Below are positions 26,722 to 34,766 of a stretch of 64,000 nt of DNA, one piece after another (positions within the stretch are counted from its first letter, which is position 1; each line of letters starts with the position of its first letter). Both the position numbers and the translations under genes were made by a program. Source of the stretch: Microbacterium terregens (GTDB lineage: Bacteria > Pseudomonadota > Alphaproteobacteria > Sphingomonadales > Sphingomonadaceae). Location of the stretch: assembly GCF_027922045.1 (NCBI RefSeq), contig NZ_BSEX01000003.1, positions 159,005 to 223,004 on the forward strand. Direction: 5' to 3'. The notes under the pieces were generated by a model. The model was not told the DNA's origin, ran no database searches, and was given only the letters and a program-made list of their open reading frames with translations.

Positions 26722-27263
26722 TTCGGCTCGGCCGCCGGAATTGGGAGGGTGACGACGCGGCGGACGGTGCCTGCCATGCCGCTGGGCGCGGAGACTGCGA
26801 GCTCGACGGCCACGGCACGCGGCCAGGCGTCGACCCGCTCCTCGTCCGGAGGCCAGGAGTCGAGCCAGCCGCCATCGAAATAGCGCCAGCGTGCCGACCG
26901 GACGCCGCCGAGCACCCGCTGCGCCCGGCCGTCCACCGTGCGGACGAACACGTCATTGGCGAGGGTGTAGGTGACGGCGGGCGCGGGGCCGCCGAAGCCG
27001 CCGGCGGCACGCGAGAAGGCGACCCGGCCGCCGTCCCCCTGCACGCGCCCGCGTGCGAGCTGGTCGAAGTCGCTGGCCACGACGAACATCGCGCGCTGCA
27101 CCTCGGCAATGCGGTCCAGCCGCTTTTCGGTGCGGCCCTGGACCGAGAGGATGCTGTCGACGAGCGTCACGCCCGCGACTGCGATCAGCGCGAACAGTCC
27201 GAGCGAGATCATCAGCTCGATGAGGGTGAAGCCGCCCTCCCCGTGCCGGACGGGCTGAGTCAC
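26718..27263 (-). CDS. gspJ: type II secretion system minor pseudopilin GspJ
   Basis: 181 residues from GTG 27263, which overlaps the stop of the upstream gene (GTGA). The leader MTQPVRHGEGG is cleaved before FTLIELMISLGLFALIAVAG, with glutamate at +5. The rest is the beta-rich GspJ domain (RTEKRLDRIAEVQRAMFVV, ARWRYFDGGWLDSWP). It forms the pseudopilus tip complex with GspI and GspK. Confidence 0.9.
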   Translation of the reverse strand: MTQPVRHGEGGFTLIELMISLGLFALIAVAGVTLVDSILSVQGRTEKRLDRIAEVQRAMFVVASDFDQLARGRVQGDGGRVAFSRAAGGFGGPAPAVTYTLANDVFVRTVDGRAQRVLGGVRSARWRYFDGGWLDSWPPDEERVDAWPRAVAVELAVSAPSGMAGTVRRVVTLPIPAAEPK

Positions 27264-28336
27264 GCGCCCTGGCTCACCGCCACCTTGGAGTAGCCGTCGC
27301 GCCCGGCGAGCAGGATCGCGAAGCTGCGCGCGCAGCTGCCATCGGTGCGGAAGCGGACCGCGCCCGTCGCGCACTGGAAGCCGCTCTCGGCGAGCAGCCC
27401 CTCGCGGTTGAGGCGATTGGCGGCACGCAGCTGGCGAGCGATGCCCGCCGCGTCATAGGCGAGCGCCGCAATGGTGCCTGGGCGGCCGCCATTGCGCGCC
27501 GCATAGGCCCCGGCGAAGCCCTCGAACGCCTCCGGATCGGGGCTGGCGATCCACGCGCCTTCAAGCGCGGTGAGCGCTTCGGGGCGATAGTCCACACCCT
27601 GGAAGGTTGCGAGCAGCTGCACGCCCGCATCGCGCAACGCGCGGGCCGCGGCGAGGAGCGTCGCACCGCCACCCGGCACCAAGACCGCATCGGGCGCGTC
27701 GCCGACCGCAGGCAAGGGCGTGCCGGGGGCGACCGTCACCGTCCGGACGGTCATGCCGAGCTCCGCCTCCATCGCCTTGGCCGCATCGACCGAGGCGATG
27801 GACCAGGCGCCGCCGTCGCCGATCACCAGCACGGTCCGCACGCCACGGGAACGGGCATAGCGCAGGATCGCCTGGGTGCTTTGCGAAGCGGTGATGCCGA
27901 ACAGAAAGGCACCGCTGTTGCGCAGCGCCATGTCGTTGGAGAAGGCGAGCACCGGCACCTTCCCGCCGGCCGCCTGCACCACCGCTGGCACCTCCGCCGC
28001 GGTGAGCGGCCCGAGCAGCATGCCGGCCTTGGCCTTCAACGCCAGCCGGGCGGCAGCGGCAGCCCCCGCCGGGGTGCCCGCGGTGTCGAACACGCGCAGC
28101 ATTCCCGTTTCGGCGGGTGCGCCGGATTGCGGAAGCATCGCCGCCTGCTGCATGCTAAGGCCCAGCGCCGCATGGCTGCCGGTCAGCGGCACCAGCAGCG
28201 CCACGGGCCGGGTTTCCTTCCGCGCCGCCAGCAAGGGAGCAGCGGCCCATGCCGCAGACGATAGCACTAGGGTCGACCGCAGCAGGCGAAGCGTCTGCCG
28301 CCGCGATACTTCCGGAAGGGGCGCGAGCTCAGGCAC
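27260..28336 (-). CDS. periplasmic-binding-fold protein (LpoA/leucine-binding-like) within the secretion locus
   Basis: 358 residues with an export signal (about residues 12-42, TLRLLRSTLVLSSAAWAAAP) and a type I periplasmic-binding fold: ETRPVALLVPLTGSHAAL at the start, LLGPLTAAEVPAVVQ, VPVLAFSNDMALRNSGAFLF, and RTVLVIGDGGAWSIASVD between the lobes. This resembles penicillin-binding-protein activators of the LpoA kind and amino-acid ABC receptors. No ABC transporter genes are present. Translational overlap with gspJ (4 bases) ties it to the secretion system. Its role there is unknown; an envelope or peptidoglycan link is speculative. Confidence 0.7.
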   Translation of the reverse strand: MPELAPLPEVSRRQTLRLLRSTLVLSSAAWAAAPLLAARKETRPVALLVPLTGSHAALGLSMQQAAMLPQSGAPAETGMLRVFDTAGTPAGAAAAARLALKAKAGMLLGPLTAAEVPAVVQAAGGKVPVLAFSNDMALRNSGAFLFGITASQSTQAILRYARSRGVRTVLVIGDGGAWSIASVDAAKAMEAELGMTVRTVTVAPGTPLPAVGDAPDAVLVPGGGATLLAAARALRDAGVQLLATFQGVDYRPEALTALEGAWIASPDPEAFEGFAGAYAARNGGRPGTIAALAYDAAGIARQLRAANRLNREGLLAESGFQCATGAVRFRTDGSCARSFAILLAGRDGYSKVAVSQGA

Positions 28337-29022
28337 GGCGGCGCTCTATCGCGTTCGCGGGGTTGGGCATAGCCTCGTTCGCCGTCGCCATGATCGCAAC
28401 GCTGCCGGCGAGCGCAGTGCTGACCGACCGGCCGTGGCGCAGCGGCGTCGCCGGCACGATCTGGAACGGCGAAGTGGGCGTCGCCGGAGGCAGCAAGGTC
28501 GAATGGCAATGGGCGCCGCTCCGCTCGCTCACTTCCCTGGGCTTTGCGGTCGACTGGCGTGCGACGGGGCCGGACACCGACCTGGGCGGCCAGGCGCTGT
28601 TCCGCATGGGGGGCACCGTGCGCCTGGACCGGGTGAGCGGGTCCGCCGACGCGAGCCTGCTCCAGGCGGTGGCGCCGGACCTGCCCTTCACCTGCGACAT
28701 GACCATGCAGGTCGAGCTTCCGCGACTGGTGGCCGGCGGCAGCGACCAGCAGGCGCAGGCGACGATCCTGTCCGATGCCGGGAGCTGCATGGCAAAGCCG
28801 GCGGGCGCGGGAAGCACGGTGCCGGCAATGATCCTGACCGCAGAGCACGTCGGCAGCGAGACACGCGTCCGCCTGGCGCCGCAGACCCAGCGCCGCCAGA
28901 CGCTGGTGGAGGCGGTGCTGGCCGAGGACGGCGCATACCGGGTGACGCTCACCAGCGACGGCGCGGCGGTGCTGCCGTTCACCGGGTTGCCACCGGGCGT
29001 GACGATCGAGAGCCGGCTGTAG
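28249..29022 (+). CDS. gspN: type II secretion system protein GspN
   Basis: 257 residues. One membrane segment (about residues 36-58, AGLGIASFAVAMIATLP) is followed by a periplasmic domain of the T2SSN family (WRSGVAGTIWNGEVGVAGGS, WQWAPLRSLTSLGFAVDW, GGTVRLDRVSGSADASLLQ). ATG 28249 makes the N terminus overlap the divergently oriented binding-fold gene by 88 bases; a TTG at 28363 would avoid the overlap but removes the basic residues before the membrane segment. GspN is an accessory inner-membrane component found in some systems. Confidence 0.82.
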   Translation: MPQTIALGSTAAGEASAAAILPEGARAQARRRSIAFAGLGIASFAVAMIATLPASAVLTDRPWRSGVAGTIWNGEVGVAGGSKVEWQWAPLRSLTSLGFAVDWRATGPDTDLGGQALFRMGGTVRLDRVSGSADASLLQAVAPDLPFTCDMTMQVELPRLVAGGSDQQAQATILSDAGSCMAKPAGAGSTVPAMILTAEHVGSETRVRLAPQTQRRQTLVEAVLAEDGAYRVTLTSDGAAVLPFTGLPPGVTIESRL

Positions 29023-29031
29023 GGGGGCGCA

Positions 29032-30258
29032 TCAGATCGTCACCAGATTGTTGAGGTTGATGATCGGCAGCAGGATCGCGAGCACCATCAGCAGCACCAG
29101 CCCGCCCATCAGCAGCAGCACCAGCGGCTCGACCAGCGCGACCAGCGTGGCGGTGAGTGCGTCGAGTTCGCGCTCCAGCTCGGTCGCGGCGCGATCCAGC
29201 GCCGGGGCAAGCCGGCCGCTCGATTCGCCCGAGGCGACGATGGCGACCAGCATCGACGGGAAGGCCTCCGCCTCCGCCATGGCGGCGCGCAGGCTGAGTC
29301 CCTCGCGGACGCGATGGGCGACGCCGAGCGCCTTGTCGCGCACCCAGCGGTTGGGGGTGACGGCGGCGGCGGCGTGGAGCGCCTCGACCAGCGGCACGGC
29401 GCTGCCGACCAGGGTCGCGAGGCTGCCGGCAAAGCGTGCGGCATTGTGCTGGCGGCTGAAGCGGCGGAAGGGCCGCCGTTCGGACAGGAAACGATCGACG
29501 CGCAGCCGGTTGGCCGGCACCTTGGCCCAGCGCCCGGCGACGAGCCCCAGCACCAGCGCCGCGACGGCGACATAGAGGCCGTAGTTCTGGATGAAGGCGG
29601 ACAGTGCGATCAGCGCGCGCGTCAGGAACGGCAGCTCGGCGCCGCGTGAGACGAACACGCGCACGATGTCCGGCACGACATAGACCATCAGCAGCACCAT
29701 CATCCCGAAGGAGACGGCGGCGAGCAGCGCGGGATAGAGCAGCGCAAGCTGGAGCTTCTGCCCGTTGGCGTGGCGCGTCTCGACGAAGGCGGCGAGGTGG
29801 TTGAGCACGTCCGTCAACCGTCCGGACTGTTCGCCGGCCGCGACGGAAGCGGTGTAGAAACCCGGAAAGGCGCGCGGGTGCTTGGAGAGAGCCGCGGCGA
29901 AGCTGCGGCCGTCGAGGATCGCCGAGCGCACGTCGAGCAACAGCGCGCTCACCGCCGCCTGTTCGGCCTGCCCGGCTACCAGGCGCAGCGACTCCTCGAT
30001 CGAGACATCGGAGCCGACCAGGGTCGCGATCTGGCGGGTGATGGTGGCGAGCTGGCGCGGGGTGATGCCGCGCCGACGGAGCGAGGGCAGCCGCAGCGTT
30101 CCCAGCGAGGCGCGCTTTTCTCCCGCGACCTCCACCGACAGCGGCAACAGGGACTGGTCGCGCAGCATCGCGCGGGCCGCAGCGGGGCTCGACGCCTCGA
30201 TGATCCCCTTGCGGGTGGCGCCGCCACGATCGGCGGCGCGATAGGCATAGGCAGTCAT
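29032..30258 (-). CDS. gspF: type II secretion system inner membrane platform protein GspF
   Basis: 408 residues, the normal length. It starts with YAYRAADRGGATRKG and has two repeated T2SSF domains (about residues 70-190 and 270-395). Membrane segments lie near 170-190, 215-240 and 375-400. Characteristic motifs are ASGESSGRLAPALDRAA and the corresponding AAGEQSGRLTDVLNHLA in the first half. GspF is the platform around which the GspE motor drives pseudopilus assembly. It is encoded alone on the minus strand, facing gspN tail to tail. Confidence 0.93.
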   Translation of the reverse strand: MTAYAYRAADRGGATRKGIIEASSPAAARAMLRDQSLLPLSVEVAGEKRASLGTLRLPSLRRRGITPRQLATITRQIATLVGSDVSIEESLRLVAGQAEQAAVSALLLDVRSAILDGRSFAAALSKHPRAFPGFYTASVAAGEQSGRLTDVLNHLAAFVETRHANGQKLQLALLYPALLAAVSFGMMVLLMVYVVPDIVRVFVSRGAELPFLTRALIALSAFIQNYGLYVAVAALVLGLVAGRWAKVPANRLRVDRFLSERRPFRRFSRQHNAARFAGSLATLVGSAVPLVEALHAAAAVTPNRWVRDKALGVAHRVREGLSLRAAMAEAEAFPSMLVAIVASGESSGRLAPALDRAATELERELDALTATLVALVEPLVLLLMGGLVLLMVLAILLPIINLNNLVTI

Positions 30259-30290
30259 GCGAGGCCTTCGGGAGCGCGGAAGTTGAGGAA

Positions 30291-30320
30291 GTTGAGGCTC
30301 AAACGCACTTCTGCCTCAAC
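30291..30320. other. inverted repeat upstream of gspF
   Basis: Perfect 8-base arms GTTGAGGC/GCCTCAAC separated by 14 bases, 33 bases upstream of the gspF start. An extra GAAGTTGAG direct repeat lies beside it. It could be an operator or part of a leader structure; nothing more can be said. Confidence 0.35.
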
Positions 30321-30487
30321 CATGTCAGCACCGTGACACAGGCGGCGAGCGGACAAGGGGGCGAGGAGAGGCATCGTCGGCCACGAAAGCACAGGCGCGC
30401 GGCGTAGGACAGGGGCAAGCGCACTGTCCTCTTGAGCATCACGCCGAAGTGCCGTCATACAGCAGATAAATATGAGGAGAGAGGTTG

Positions 30488-31504
30488 ATGCGCGCGTTCC
30501 GGTGGATCCTGCCTGCCCTGGCTTCGGCCACCCTGGTGTCGGAAGCGGGGGTGGCGCGCACCCCGGCCGGCGGGTCGGCGGCGCAAGTGGCGATCAACCC
30601 GCTGCTCCCCGGCGGACCGGACCCGTGGATCGTCCGGCAAGGCGACACCTATTACTATATGGCGACGCTGGGCGACCGTCTGGCGATCCGGGCGACGCGC
30701 GACCTTTCCCGGCTAGCTGAGGCGAAGGAAACGGTGGTGTGGCGGCCGCCGGTGACCGGCCCCCATGCCCAGTCGATCTGGGCGCCCGAGCTGCACCGCA
30801 TCGATGGCAAATGGTACATCTATTATACGGCCGCGGCCGCCGGGCATGACGACGACGCGCACCGCGGCGTGTTCGTGCTGGAGAATGCGAGTGCCGACCC
30901 GCTGACGGGCACTTGGATCGACCGCGGACGCGTCGCGACCGCGCGGCCGGGGATCGACGGCACCACCTTCGAGCACCGCGGCAAGCGCTACTTCGTCTAT
31001 TCGCCTTATGTCGGGAGCGAGAGCGACCTGGCGATCGTCGTCATGACGAACCCGTGGACGGTGACGGGGCCGGAGACGATCCTCGCGCGGCCGGATCGGG
31101 ACTGGGAGCGCCAGGGCGGGCGGCAGATCCTGGAGGGGCCGGCGTTCGTGAAGGGGCCGAAGGGCGACCTGTTCCTCGCCTATTCGGGCAGCGCCTGCTG
31201 GTCGGATGGCTATGCGGTGGGGCTGCTGCGTGCGTCGGCCGGTGCGGACCCGCTGAAGGCATCGTCTTGGACCAAGGCACCGGAGCCGATCCTGAAGACC
31301 ACACCCTCGGCCGGGGTGTACGCGCCCGGGCACAACGGCTTCTTCACGGGCAAGGATGGGTCGACCTGGATGGTCTATCACGCCAACACCGCTGCCGAGA
31401 TGGGCTGCACCGGCAAGCGTGCGCCGCACATCCAGCGCGTGACCTTCGACGCCAGCGGCGCGCCGGCGCTGCCGACGCTGGAGCGGGAGGCGGTGGTGCC
31501 GTGA
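30488..31504 (+). CDS. exported glycoside hydrolase family 43 enzyme (arabinanase/xylosidase-like)
   Basis: 338 residues from ATG 30488, after a GAGGAGAG ribosome site. A signal peptide (WILPALASATLVSEAGVA) is followed by a five-bladed beta-propeller fold typical of GH43: GGPDPWIVRQGDTYYYMAT with the catalytic-base aspartate (PDP), QSIWAPELHRIDGKWYIYYT, IDGTTFEHRGKRYFVYS with the pKa-modulating aspartate (ID), and the catalytic-acid region ILEGPAFVKGPKGDLFL with glutamate (EGP). Substrate is likely an arabinan or arabinoxylan. It lies inside the type II secretion locus, which makes it a plausible substrate, but its own promoter region faces away from gspF. Confidence 0.82.
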   Translation: MRAFRWILPALASATLVSEAGVARTPAGGSAAQVAINPLLPGGPDPWIVRQGDTYYYMATLGDRLAIRATRDLSRLAEAKETVVWRPPVTGPHAQSIWAPELHRIDGKWYIYYTAAAAGHDDDAHRGVFVLENASADPLTGTWIDRGRVATARPGIDGTTFEHRGKRYFVYSPYVGSESDLAIVVMTNPWTVTGPETILARPDRDWERQGGRQILEGPAFVKGPKGDLFLAYSGSACWSDGYAVGLLRASAGADPLKASSWTKAPEPILKTTPSAGVYAPGHNGFFTGKDGSTWMVYHANTAAEMGCTGKRAPHIQRVTFDASGAPALPTLEREAVVP

Positions 31505-31527
31505 CGCAGGACGATTTGGAACCGAGA

Positions 31528-31639
31528 CCGTTCGTGCTGAGTAGGGGCTGAGCCTGCCGAAGACCCGTATCGAAGCACCGCCGACGGTCCTTCGATACGC
31601 CATTTCGACTTCGCTCAATGGCTACTCAGGACGAACGGG
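31528..31639. repeat. dispersed inverted-repeat element, copy B
   Basis: A 112-base palindromic element, ends CGTTCGTGCTGAGTA and TACTCAGGACGAACG. It is nearly the reverse complement of copy A at 13154-13266. It fills the gap between the convergent GH43 gene and gspE. Confidence 0.85.
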
Positions 31640-31681
31640 TCTGGTGAACCCTCTGGGACACCGCTCCTCAGCGGCAGCGGC

Positions 31682-33175
31682 TCACCCCTCGTCGCGGACG
31701 ACGCGGGCGACTTCCTCGACGGTCGTGATGCCGGCGCGGACCTTGGCGGCGCCGTCGTCGAGCATGGAGGGGTTGTCGCGACGAGCGGCGCGCTCGAGTT
31801 CTGCCTCCGATGCACCGTCGTGGATCAGCGCCTGGAAGGCGTCGTCCACCGCGACCACTTCGTAGAGGCCGGCGCGGCCGGTGTAGCCGTCGCCGTGACA
31901 GGCGTCGCAGCCGTTCGCCCGCCACAGCGGTTCGCCGGCTTGGATCGCGCCGCCCATCAGCAGCACGTCGCCCTCGCCCGCCACGTCCTCCCGACGGCAC
32001 TCGGGGCAGAGCTTGCGAACGAGCCGCTGCGCGACCAGGCCCACGACCATCGGCGCCAGCAGATAGCGCTCCACCCCCATGTCGATCAGCCGCGTGACGG
32101 AGCCGATCGCGGAGTTGGTGTGCAGCGTCGACAGCACGAAGTGGCCAGTCATCGACGAGCGGACGGCCACCTGGGCGGTCTCCTGGTCGCGGATCTCGCC
32201 CACCATGATGACGTCGGGGTCCTGGCGCAGGATAGCGCGCAGCCCACGCGCGAAGGTGAGATCGGTGCGCGGGTTGACCTGGGTCTGGCCGATGCCCGGC
32301 AGCTCATATTCGATCGGGTCCTCGACCGTCATGATGTTGCGGCGGCGGTCATTGAGGCGGGTAAGCGCGGTGTAGAGCGTCGTCGTCTTGCCCGAACCGG
32401 TGGGGCCGGTGACGAGCAGCATGCCGTGCGGGCGTTCGAGCAGGCGGGTGAAGACGGTGACGTCGCGCTCCGACATGCCGAGGCTCGGCAGGTCGAGCCG
32501 CAGCCCGCCGCGCTCGAGCAGGCGCAGCACCACGCGCTCGCCATGCTGGGTCGGGATGGTCGAGACGCGCGCGTCGACGTCGTGGCCGCCGATGCGCAGC
32601 GTCACGCGGCCGTCCTGCGGCACGCGCTTTTCGGCGATGTCGAGCTTGGCCATCACCTTGATGCGGCTGACCAGCAGCGGCGCGAGCGCACGCTGCGGCT
32701 CGACGATGTCGCGCAGCACGCCGTCGATGCGGAAGCGGACAACGAGGCGCTTTTCCTGCGTCTCGACATGCACGTCCGACGCGCGTTCCTTCACCGCTTC
32801 CAGCAGCAGCGCGTTGATGAGGCGGATGACCGGCGAATCGTCCCGGCTGTCGAGGAGATCGTCGACCGAGGCGGCGCTGTCGGCGAGGGCCGCCAGGTCG
32901 TGCTCCGCAAGCTCGATGCCCGCGGCGGTGGTCGCGCTGCTGCCGCCATAGGCCTGGGCGAGCGCGGTCTCGAACGCGTCGTCGGCGACGGGCACGAACG
33001 GCACGCCGGGCGCGATGCGCTGGACCTCCAGCAGCGCGTCGAGCGGCGCGCTGGTGCGGTGGAGGCACTCGACGCCCGTGCTTCCAGGCCGCAGCAGCAC
33101 GCCGGCGCGGCGGGCATAGCCATAGGGAAGCCGCTCGGCGGGCGCGTCCTCGATCAGGAGCAGCGTGTCGGTCAT
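31682..33175 (-). CDS. gspE: type II secretion system ATPase GspE
   Basis: 497 residues from ATG 33175, which overlaps the gspM stop (ATGA). An N-terminal GspE/PilB domain is followed by the ATPase core: Walker A GPTGSGKTTTLYTALT, Asp box with MTVEDPIEYELPGIGQTQVN, Walker B DVIMVGEIRDQETAQ, and His box STLHTNSAIGSVTRL. The zinc-binding loop with two CxxC pairs is present (KLCPECRRED and GCDACHGDGY). It powers pseudopilus assembly from the cytoplasm, bound to GspL. It is last in the minus-strand L-M-E unit. Confidence 0.95.
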   Translation of the reverse strand: MTDTLLLIEDAPAERLPYGYARRAGVLLRPGSTGVECLHRTSAPLDALLEVQRIAPGVPFVPVADDAFETALAQAYGGSSATTAAGIELAEHDLAALADSAASVDDLLDSRDDSPVIRLINALLLEAVKERASDVHVETQEKRLVVRFRIDGVLRDIVEPQRALAPLLVSRIKVMAKLDIAEKRVPQDGRVTLRIGGHDVDARVSTIPTQHGERVVLRLLERGGLRLDLPSLGMSERDVTVFTRLLERPHGMLLVTGPTGSGKTTTLYTALTRLNDRRRNIMTVEDPIEYELPGIGQTQVNPRTDLTFARGLRAILRQDPDVIMVGEIRDQETAQVAVRSSMTGHFVLSTLHTNSAIGSVTRLIDMGVERYLLAPMVVGLVAQRLVRKLCPECRREDVAGEGDVLLMGGAIQAGEPLWRANGCDACHGDGYTGRAGLYEVVAVDDAFQALIHDGASEAELERAARRDNPSMLDDGAAKVRAGITTVEEVARVVRDEG

Positions 33176-33669
33176 GCGCCGAACTCCACGGTGGCCGAGA
33201 CATGGCCGGGTGCGGTGCCGCGCACGATCGAGACCTGACGAATGCCGAGCGTGGTGGTGCGCGCGACCTCGTCGATCCAGCGGATGACGCCGTCGTAGGC
33301 GCCGTCGGCAACGGTCACGCGGTATCCGCCGGTGACCATCGGCACCACCTGGACGGCGATGCCGGCGCGACCGGCGGCGGCGGTGATGACCGCGTCCGGG
33401 GGGCCGGCGGCGAGTGGCTGGACGGGCGGCAGCGTGCCGGCCGCGCGGATGCGGGCGTTCAACGTCTCGAACTGGCGGATGTCGGCGCGGGCATCGGCGC
33501 GCGCGGCCTGGATGGGCTTCACCACCCCATAGACGGCGACGAGCAGCACCAGCAGCCCCGCGAGACTGCCGACCAGCTTTCGTTCCCGCTGGCTGAGGTT
33601 GGTCCACCACGAGTCGAAGCGGGCGAGCCCCGCCTCCAGCCGCGAGCGTCCGGGCAGCCGCACGATCAT
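33172..33669 (-). CDS. gspM: type II secretion system protein GspM
   Basis: 165 residues. A short cytosolic N terminus (WWTNLSQRERKLVGSLAG) leads into one membrane segment (VLLVAVYGVVKPIQ). The periplasmic ferredoxin-like domain has RVTVADGAYDGVIRWIDEV. It overlaps both neighbours by 4 bases, so L, M and E should be made in fixed proportion. GspM partners GspL in the inner-membrane platform. Confidence 0.9.
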   Translation of the reverse strand: MIVRLPGRSRLEAGLARFDSWWTNLSQRERKLVGSLAGLLVLLVAVYGVVKPIQAARADARADIRQFETLNARIRAAGTLPPVQPLAAGPPDAVITAAAGRAGIAVQVVPMVTGGYRVTVADGAYDGVIRWIDEVARTTTLGIRQVSIVRGTAPGHVSATVEFGA

Positions 33670-34757
33670 GCGCCGGCCGCCGTCACGCGGATGCCGCCCG
33701 CGGGATCGGGAGTGACGGTCGCGTGGACGCGGGCACCGCTGAGCGCCGCACGGAGCCGGTCGGCGGCGCCCACCTCACCCGCGTCGAGATCCACCACCAG
33801 CTGGTTGCCGCTCCACTGCATCGAGCGCACGACGATGGCGGGGCCCATGGGGGCGAGCGCTGCCGAGACGCGGGCGAGTGCGGGAACGAAGCGGTTGTCG
33901 CCGGTGGCACGCGGGAGCCGATCGGTGATGCTGCCGGGCAGGTCCTCCGCCTGGGCGAGATCCGGTGCAGCGGTGGCGAGCAGGGTCCGCGTCTCCGCCT
34001 CCCGCCGGTCGGCGATCGCACGCAGCATCAGCGTGTCGGCCGCGGCAATGACGCCGTGCGCGACCAGCGCGGCGAGCCCGACCATCGCCAGCTTGCGCAC
34101 GAACGCCGATCCGGTGCGGCGGCGTGCGTAGCGGCCCTGGCGCAGATCAAGCGCCGGCACCCCGAGCGTCATGCCGAGCGGCTGCGGCACCGCCGCCTGC
34201 GCGACGATCGGCTGGGCGAGCGGATCGCCGAAGGCCGTGACCTCGGGCCGGGCGGCGGCTTGCCAGGCGGCCGGCAGCAGCGCGGCGGGCACCGCAAAGC
34301 CGGTGCCGTCCCCTGCCCGCACGACCGCGCGCCCGTCGCGTTGCGCGACGTTCCACGCGCCCTCGGCCGGGCGCGGCAGCGACAGCGCATCGGGCACCAG
34401 CGCCGCATCGCCTAGGCCGTTCACGTCCGCCAGCGTGACCCACTCATCCATGACGCTGTGCCGCACGACCGCGACCAGATAGCGCTGCGGCGCCAGCATT
34501 TCCCCGATCGCCAGATGCACCGAATCGAGCGGGTCGGCGATGCGATCCTCGATCGCGAAGGGCAGTGCTTCCAACCGCTGGGCGCGCGTGGCGAGCGGCA
34601 GGTCGACGGCGAGCAGCAGCAGACGCTCGGAAGGCACCAGCAAGGTTGCGGGTCCCTCCGCATCGGCTATGATCGGGCGTTCGCCCTCAAGCGTCCACAC
34701 GCCGGCAGCGGGGCCGGCCGGCGGGACAGTCATATTTGAGTCATCAGGCGAACGCAT
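33666..34757 (-). CDS. gspL: type II secretion system protein GspL
   Basis: 363 residues. A cytosolic actin-like N-terminal domain (SERLLLLAVDLPLATRAQRL, ALPFAIEDRIADPLDSVHLA) is followed by a membrane segment near residue 235 (KLAMVGLAALVAHGVIAAAD) and a periplasmic domain (MQWSGNQLVVDLDAGEV). It recruits GspE. With the start at 34757 only 9 bases separate it from the divergent gspG start; an ATG at 34733 is possible. Neither has a good ribosome site. Confidence 0.9.
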   Translation of the reverse strand: MRSPDDSNMTVPPAGPAAGVWTLEGERPIIADAEGPATLLVPSERLLLLAVDLPLATRAQRLEALPFAIEDRIADPLDSVHLAIGEMLAPQRYLVAVVRHSVMDEWVTLADVNGLGDAALVPDALSLPRPAEGAWNVAQRDGRAVVRAGDGTGFAVPAALLPAAWQAAARPEVTAFGDPLAQPIVAQAAVPQPLGMTLGVPALDLRQGRYARRRTGSAFVRKLAMVGLAALVAHGVIAAADTLMLRAIADRREAETRTLLATAAPDLAQAEDLPGSITDRLPRATGDNRFVPALARVSAALAPMGPAIVVRSMQWSGNQLVVDLDAGEVGAADRLRAALSGARVHATVTPDPAGGIRVTAAGA

Positions 34758-34766
34758 GGGGCCGGG

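Noticed and set aside
30255..30458. A 67-codon frame in the gap between gspF and the GH43 gene
   Set aside because: No ribosome site, no homology and no hydrophobic or domain pattern; it overlaps the inverted repeat upstream of gspF. Treated as non-coding.
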